Assembly: GCA_003427395.1 (NCBI GenBank)
Contig: BFEA01000597.1
Location: 227,554-251,644, forward strand
Length of the DNA stretch: 24,091 nt
Source: Chara braunii
Lineage: Eukaryota; Streptophyta; Charophyceae; Charales; Characeae
Reading direction: 5' to 3'
Shown: in pieces, positions 19,689-24,091 of the stretch
Layout of the letters: each line of letters begins with the position of its first letter
Position numbering within the stretch: position 1 is the first letter of the stretch
Program-made: the position numbers and the translations under genes
Notes under the pieces: model-generated
Seen by the model: the letters and a program-made list of their open reading frames with translations, nothing else
Told to the model about the DNA's origin: nothing
Databases searched by the model: none

Positions 19689-20030
19689 CTTTGTTGCCAC
19701 CGATCGGAGCTTTCTGTCTGTCAGTATCCTGTCGAGATGTGGATTCAAGTGGTGGGTGGGTCGGGGTGTTGACCAGATTTGGTTGTTGAAGTTGTTGAAT
19801 CAGATGACGGGGGAGGATCAGATCCAAGGTTTAAGGATTGAAGGGGAAGGAGCAGGCTGATTGGAGGGAGGAGGGTTGGTACGCAATAGTTGCTTGTGGA
19901 GGGGTGATGGGGAGGTAGGGTGGTTTTGTAAGTCGAGGCGTTGGGAATGGATTGGGGATGGGTTTCGGGTTGGGGTATGGACAGATAAAGGCAGGGATCA
20001 TGGGATTAGAGCAATGTGGGTGACGAAAAA

Positions 20031-20330
20031 GATAGGGTTTCGCCTCCCCGCCTGGGGATCGTGGGATCTGTGCAGGAATAATTCGGAAGGGTGGACAGGG
20101 CTTCGTCTCCCCACCTGGGGATCGTGATAGCAGTGTAAGAGGAGTGGGTTCAATAAGAGAATTGGCAGGGCTTCGGTTCCCCTCCTGGGGAACGTAGTAT
20201 GAGCTTGAGAGGAATGGAATTTGGGAGCATGCAGACAGGGTTCCACCAGCCAGAAGTTATGTAAACTTTGTGAAATGAAATGGACAGAGCTTCGCCACCC
20301 CACCTGGGGAACGTGGGATCGGCGTACGAG
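20031..20330 (-). repeat. ~62-bp tandem repeats upstream of LINE ORF1
   Basis: About five units, each with GGCAGGGCTTCG followed by a dyad such as TCCCCACCTGGGGA and then ATCGTG or AACGTG. Clear copies start near 20031, 20092, 20161 and 20281; a diverged one lies near 20223 and a faint one near 19966. They sit about 200 bases upstream of the earliest possible ORF1 frame, in the place where some LINEs carry tandem promoter monomers. Confidence 0.75.
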
Positions 20331-21640
20331 ACAGAGTAGAGGAAGTGATCGTATAAGAATAAATGTGGACTATCTAGTCCTGATATCACCTTGTCACTTG
20401 CCACGTAAGAGAGGTGTGACCTTCGGAGTCTAGGCTTGGAGGAGCAGGCGAAATGGCAATACACAAAATGAGATGGAATGCAAGTAATAGCTATAATGGC
20501 ATCTAATAGAATGGGAGAACAGATTGTTCAAGGTCTTTACACACGGTGGCATTGGGGAGGGTAGGTCGGAGGAGGAACGGGTGGTTAGGGTGCATGAGTA
20601 AATGTTGGACGATAAGATGGGGGGAGAGAGTGGGTTAGCAAGTCAAATGATAGATTTAAGGAGGGTGGTGTGAGAGTAGGTGTGGTTGGGATAGGCGAGT
20701 GGTCGGAAAAAGTGAGGTTTATTGTTGGGGAGAGAGGTAGGGGTGGTAGGGATACAAGTCGATTGTGAAGGGAACGTGAAAGGGATGGCGGGAAAGGGTC
20801 AAGATCCGGACCAGGAATGGGATCATGAACCCGATCTGGATCGGGATAGGGGTTGGATCAGGGTTGTGGGGGATCAGTGTCGGGATTAGGGTAGTAGGGG
20901 ATCAGTGTCGGGGGAAGTGGGTGCTCTGGGCGGGGAAGGAAAGGGTTCGGCTTGGCTCAGGATCGGGGTAGAGAAGAAGGGGGTTCGGGGTGAGAGTGGG
21001 AGTGGGGCTTGGAATGAGGAAAGGCAGGGACGGGATCTGGATGGGATCTGGGTCTGGAGTTGGGTGGGAGGAGAGCGAGATCCGGACCTATATAGGGAGC
21101 TTCGAAGTGGATCGGGATTGGGGTTTGGAACGGGGGGGGATGTAGAATGGAGTCTGGATCGAGGTGGGGGAGGATCAAGATCCAGGCCAGGATCTGAGTA
21201 TCGAGCCCGATCTGTGGATCTAGGCGGGATCTGATCCGGGGTAGGAGCGGGATCAGAATCTGACTTGGGGGGAGGACGGGATTCCCCTTAGTAGGTATGA
21301 GCGGGAGGATTGTTCAGTGGTTATCAAAGGATGGGGAGGGGATGGGGGGAGAGAGAGGATAAGGGCGGGTGAAAATTAAGGTCCGTTTGGGGATGGAAGT
21401 CGGATTAACTGGATGGGAAGGGCAGGGGGTTGATGGTAGATTGGGGGAACGAGTTGGAGTGGTTGGGATAGATCTGTCGAGGGGGATCTATGTGGGGATG
21501 ATAGCAAGAGATGAGGAGGACGGATGAGGACAGGATCGGGGAAGGGATAGGGGGCTGGGATTAGTAAGCGATAATGGAAGACTTATCAACTCCGATTGCA
21601 GATCCGAAGACGATCAATAGGCGCAGTATGAGGGGTGGGA
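20331..21640. repeat. G-rich, GATC-rich low-complexity region, no gene
   Basis: Strong G over C excess on the plus strand, with many GGGATC/GGATCGGG words. GGGGATCAGTGTCGGG occurs at about 20869 and 20897. A longer block starting TCAAGATCC and including CCCGATCTG recurs at 20799 and 21175 (period about 376). A run 20910-20935 (G5-N4-G3-N6-G3-N1-G4) fits a quadruplex motif. Open frames here are low-complexity products of the composition and are not called genes. Confidence 0.6.
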
Positions 21641-22427
21641 CTTCTCTCGAGTCAGTGGCATTCGCACATCTGTCCTCGCTGTCGAGACATTGCCAAGTTG
21701 AGTGACCTCCTTCCTCGTAGCCGCACCCGTGGGCCCGTTGGTCGGCAGCGATGTTTGTGCTCCCACTTACTGTGTCGGCACGTGCTCGCGCCGGCGATGG
21801 CGAGGGAAACCACTCGAGACTTCACTTCTTCTCTTCGACACTTGGAGCTGATGTGATAAACCGAAAGCTATCACTCCTCCTTCCTAACTAGTTCCTCGTG
21901 GCCGCGCCCAAAGGTGCGGCAGGCGATGGCGATGTTCGCGCTTCTCCTATTAGCAAGGACGGCTATGGTTGGCGATGGGCGTCGCGCGAAACCTTCGCGC
22001 TTTCTTGGAGGCGCATAACTTCGAAAGTTGGCGCGTGCGTTAGCGCTTACCGAGCGGCGCTCGCGCGGCTTCCTCCTTTGGCCGATGGAGCAGATGTGAA
22101 AACGAGAAAAAATACGGCGGTGTATCTCTCTGTAATAGATTGAGATGCTTTGGTTGTTTGGATGGTACGGCTGGTGTGGATGTCTGGATACCATTCAAGC
22201 ATGCATCTGGATCCTGTTCGTGAAACATCTTTTGGTTGGAGCAGTCTGAAGTTCAGCTCAGTGCCTGCAAGGTGAGATTGGCATGTGTCAAAAGGTCCCA
22301 CCAACACGAAGATGATGGATCCTGCTTCGCAGGTTTTTGCAGTCTCGTTCTGCAGTCCCCATGCAGCCTCGGGTGCTCCACATTTGAAGTAAGGGCAGGA
22401 ACATGAAATGTAAGCCAATAAATGCAG
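21641..22427. other. no gene recognised
   Basis: Two stretches near 21700-21860 and 21870-22110 share CTCCTTCCT, CCTCGTRGCCGC and GGAGC-GATGTGA words and look like old diverged duplicates. Minus-strand open frames up to 123 codons (22047-22418) have no domain that I recognise. Nothing else is supported. Confidence 0.35.
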
Positions 22428-22588
22428 TTTTGCAGATGGTGACGGCGAGGTACAGTGGTTAGTTGTCCGTCAGTAGGGATTCTGCCAATCTGTGTATCGT
22501 CTAATAGTTTTGCCGATGGTGATGGTGAGTTACACTGGTTAGCTGTCAGTTAGTAGGGGTCCTGCCGACCTGTGTACCCGTCTAATAG
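22428..22588 (+). repeat. 81-bp tandem duplication
   Basis: Two adjacent copies, 22428-22507 and 22508-22588, each starting TTTTGC-GATGGTGA, containing GTTAG-TGTC-GT-AGTAGGG and ending CTAATAG. They differ at roughly a dozen positions and one indel. They are not coding. Confidence 0.85.
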
Positions 22589-22860
22589 ATTTATAGCTGT
22601 GGATGCTAACTTGATGAACATCGTTCGCTTGTTGAGATGGAAATGAGCATAGCACCATCTTTACTAACTGTTTGAAAGGATGTGCTTTGTGGAACATTGC
22701 CCGGATAAGAATAACCAAGTGCCAACTTTCGACAAGGTGCATGAGATCTTATATAGCCCTTGGTGAAAGCTGATTGCCTATGCCTTATCCCCTGTGAATT
22801 TCTAGCATATACGGCTTGCCTGTCTGGCTTGTGGAAGGAAACCAGAACGCAGGGCGAAAT
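22589..22860. other. no gene recognised
   Basis: Unannotated stretch between the tandem duplication and the U6 retrocopy. No U6-type upstream element and no TATA box at the proper distance (about 30 bases) from 22872 were found. Confidence 0.4.
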
Positions 22861-22871
22861 GGAAGGATGTT
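22861..22871 (+). repeat. left target site duplication of the U6 retrocopy
   Basis: GGAAGGATGTT, repeated exactly at 23005-23015 directly after the A tail. Confidence 0.93.
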
Positions 22872-22982
22872 GTCCTTCAGGACATCCGTTAAAATTGGAA
22901 CGATAGAGAGAAGATTAGCATGGCCCCTGAGCAAGGATGACACACATAAATCAAGAAATGGAGCAAATGGTCCAAAATTTTC
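22872..22982 (+). pseudogene. U6 snRNA retropseudogene
   Basis: Nearly full-length copy of U6 spliceosomal RNA, 111 bases. It keeps the 5' stem region (GTCCTTC-AGGACATCCG), AAAATTGGAACGAT, the AGATTAGCATGGCCCCTG core with the AGC triad, CAAGGATGACAC, and the 3' GGTCCAAAATTTT. Compared with the usual plant U6, the ACAGAGA box is AGAGAGA, CTGCGCAAGG is CTGAGCAAGG, ACGCA and TCGAG have lost their CpGs, and nine bases are duplicated around AAATGG near the 3' end. The A tail (22983-23004), the perfect 11-base target duplications and the lack of a U6 promoter upstream mark it as an RNA copied by LINE machinery and not a working gene. U6 itself is transcribed by Pol III and acts in the spliceosome active site. 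Confidence 0.95.
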
Positions 22983-23004
22983 AAAAAAAAAAAAAAAAAA
23001 AAAA
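22983..23004 (+). other. A tail of the U6 retrocopy
   Basis: Uninterrupted run of 22 A directly after the U6 3' end and directly before the target duplication. U6 RNA normally ends in U and is not polyadenylated, so the tail was added to the RNA or during target-primed synthesis. Confidence 0.93.
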
Positions 23005-23015
23005 GGAAGGATGTT
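23005..23015 (+). repeat. right target site duplication of the U6 retrocopy
   Basis: GGAAGGATGTT, identical to 22861-22871. Confidence 0.93.
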
Positions 23016-23034
23016 TTTCATAAGCTAAAAGTAG

Positions 23035-23505
23035 GAAGAAAATGCCTTCGAAAATAATATGTTCAAGTTAGGAAGGAGAGCAGTCATGTGGGCCCTTTGG
23101 AGAAAACGCTGCACCTACACAATAGAGGAGGTCCGCATAGCCGGAGAAGAGGTATCAGACATGATGAGGCAATATATCCAACAAGAACTCCGTGTACAGT
23201 GGCAAAAAGTGAAAAACCAACTAGAACTGCTGCATACACCAAAGGACATAACACAAGCAATTCAGCAGTTCTCTGGGGACTGGCTGAGCAATGTGAACGG
23301 GGGTTGGATCGCAGTCATCCGATGGGACGGCAAGCCTGCCCAGGAATGCAACCGGGATGAGTTCAGAAGAGACTACTCCATCAACTTCAGGGACTGGACT
23401 ACTGTGGGACAGGAGATACCACTACGACCACCTACAGACTTCCTCGATCCATTCCCACCCCACCAATTGGCGATGGTCGACATGCAATGGTACGGTGCAG
23501 AATGA
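23035..23505 (+). pseudogene. C-terminal fragment of another LINE ORF2 (probable)
   Basis: Open from 23035 (after a TAG at 23032-23034); the first ATG is 23059, giving 148 codons. The stretch from VMWALWRKRCTYTIEE to QWQKVKNQLE lines up by eye with the tail of the minus-strand LINE ORF2 (VIWKERCSRTMEG to RWRKAKQSW), matching tryptophan, the R-C pair, threonine, glutamates and an IQ-E step. It then continues with QQFSGDWLSN and a proline-rich end that the other copy lacks. No zinc motif or RT is found upstream, so it would be a 5'-truncated or broken copy. It could instead be a host fragment; the resemblance is weak over most of its length. Confidence 0.5.
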
Positions 23506-23897
23506 GAAAGGCCTCACGCAGGACTAAGGACTGACAAGGCCGAGAAAGGAAGCGGCGGGTTGACAAGTAACACAGGGAGCTGCCAGGAAAGCACGACTGA
23601 TCCAACGGTCTGGTGCAGTCTGAAGAAACCCGCACAGTTAAATCCTTGGAGGACAGAGTAATCAGTGCTTGATTCACTGTGTATAGGGGATGCTGGACCA
23701 GTGTTCCAGCAGGGGCCGCTGGTCCCTTGAATGTTCGAGACTGCAGTTGGGGAGGGGCAGAAGGAGAAGAGGTAGTTTTTAGCAGTAAACATCTGGCGCT
23801 TGGTTCAAGGCGAAGAGGCTCCTTTCCTTCTTCCAAAACTCCTGCTCCGTCAATCCTCTGGATTCCAGAGTAATCAATGCTGGCAGGAGACTCCCAA
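23506..23897. other. no gene recognised
   Basis: Follows the LINE-like fragment and precedes the LTR start at 23898; it may be that fragment's 3' UTR, but no A tail is seen. The word AGAGTAATCA-TGCT occurs at about 23655 and 23870. Confidence 0.35.
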
Positions 23898-24091
23898 TGG
23901 CATACTGTGCAGCCACACGGGCCCTGCAGGGCCTGTCCCGGACCTCCAGCCTGTTTCCCTACAGGGAAACTTCCAGGCTCTTGCCTGGAAGCTTCCTTCT
24001 GACAGGGCCTACAGGCCCCAGCCTGTTTCCCTACAGGGAAACTTCCAGGCTCTTGCCTGGAAGCTTCCTTCTGACAAGGCCTACAGGCCCC
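23898..24091 (+). repeat. start of an LTR related to the gypsy LTR, opposite orientation, cut by the window end
   Basis: Begins TGGCATACTGTGCAGCCACA and continues with CGGGCCCTGCAGGGCC. This matches the minus-strand start of the gypsy LTR (TGTGGCATACTG, AGCCACACGGGCC, TGCAGGGCC) over about 45 bases with a few changes. No polypurine tract stands before it, so it is more likely a 5' or solo LTR than a 3' LTR. The rest lies outside the window. Confidence 0.7.
23947..24090 (+). repeat. 72-bp hairpin-rich tandem repeat, two copies
   Basis: Copies 23947-24018 and 24019-24090 differ at about one position (GACAGGGCC versus GACAAGGCC). Each contains three possible hairpins: GTTTCCC-TAC-AGGGAAAC with partly overlapping arms, CTTCCAGGC-TCTT-GCCTGGAAG, and GGCCTACAGGCC. 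The near identity shows a very recent duplication inside the LTR-like sequence. Confidence 0.9.

Larger units (their letters stand above)
13297..19830 (-). mobile_element. degenerate two-ORF LINE (non-LTR retrotransposon)
   Basis: Read on the minus strand: ORF1 (19688-18366), ORF2 with endonuclease, reverse transcriptase and C-terminal zinc motif (18288-13866), a 3' UTR, and an A tail seen as the T run at 13297-13314. The domain order and A tail are those of L1-like plant LINEs. Several frameshifts and stops in both ORFs, plus four ambiguous bases (16021, 16038, 17969, 17974), show it is inactive or poorly assembled. The 5' end is not defined; repeats at 20031-20330 may belong to it. It is nearly full length, unusual for LINEs, which are mostly 5'-truncated. 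Confidence 0.9.

Noticed and set aside
20905-21234. 109-codon glycine-rich protein
   Set aside because: Low-complexity translation of G-rich repeats with no domain or start context.
22047-22418. 123-codon minus-strand host gene
   Set aside because: No recognisable domain, and it runs across composition-biased and duplicated sequence; not enough to call a gene.
22872-22982. Functional U6 gene
   Set aside because: A tail, target duplications, changed ACAGAGA box and no TATA or upstream element at the right distance.

Overview
The window looks like repeat-rich nuclear DNA from a plant-lineage eukaryote. Evidence: a plant-type U6 snRNA retrocopy, a chromodomain-bearing Ty3/gypsy element, a plant-type two-ORF LINE, A-tailed retrocopies with target site duplications, and many microsatellites. 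The Gag and Pol proteins read like repeat proteins of charophyte algae such as Chara; that placement is from memory of the family and was not checked by search. I found no intact host protein gene. Almost everything recognisable is a transposable element, several of them stacked or adjacent, and all visibly decayed.

Layout. 1-2007: no recognised gene; an A-tailed tandem dimer, a GAA tract, diverged repeats and a CA tract. 2008-10558: a complete but dead minus-strand Ty3/gypsy chromovirus with both LTRs, a CCCAC target duplication, a polypurine tract, a primer binding site, gag and pol. Gag ends on the heptamer GGGAAAC directly followed by its stop, and protease opens in the -1 frame, so this looks like a programmed -1 frameshift junction. 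The element appears to sit inside the leader of a second LTR element, whose primer binding site (11052-11063) and LTR start (11066) follow on the right.

About 13298-19830 and possibly to 20330: a minus-strand non-LTR retrotransposon (LINE). In the element's own direction it has ORF1 with a zinc knuckle, ORF2 with an APE-type endonuclease, reverse transcriptase (FADD) and a C-terminal zinc motif, then a 3' UTR and an A tail (T tract 13297-13314). It carries several frameshifts, stops and four ambiguous bases. Upstream of ORF1 lie about five ~62-bp repeats with a CCCC/GGGG dyad that could be promoter monomers, then about 1.3 kb of G-rich DNA.

21600-24091: low-coding DNA with an 81-bp tandem duplication; a U6 snRNA retropseudogene (22872-22982) with a 22-nt A tail and perfect 11-bp target duplications; a plus-strand fragment of another LINE's C-terminus (23035-23505); and, at the right edge, the first ~194 bp of an LTR related to the first element's LTR but in the opposite orientation, with two 72-bp hairpin-rich repeats.

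The parts do not form a host pathway. They do fit one mechanism: LINE machinery copies its own RNA and host small RNAs such as U6, leaving A tails and target duplications, while the LTR elements use a tRNA primer shared by two different LTR families in this window.
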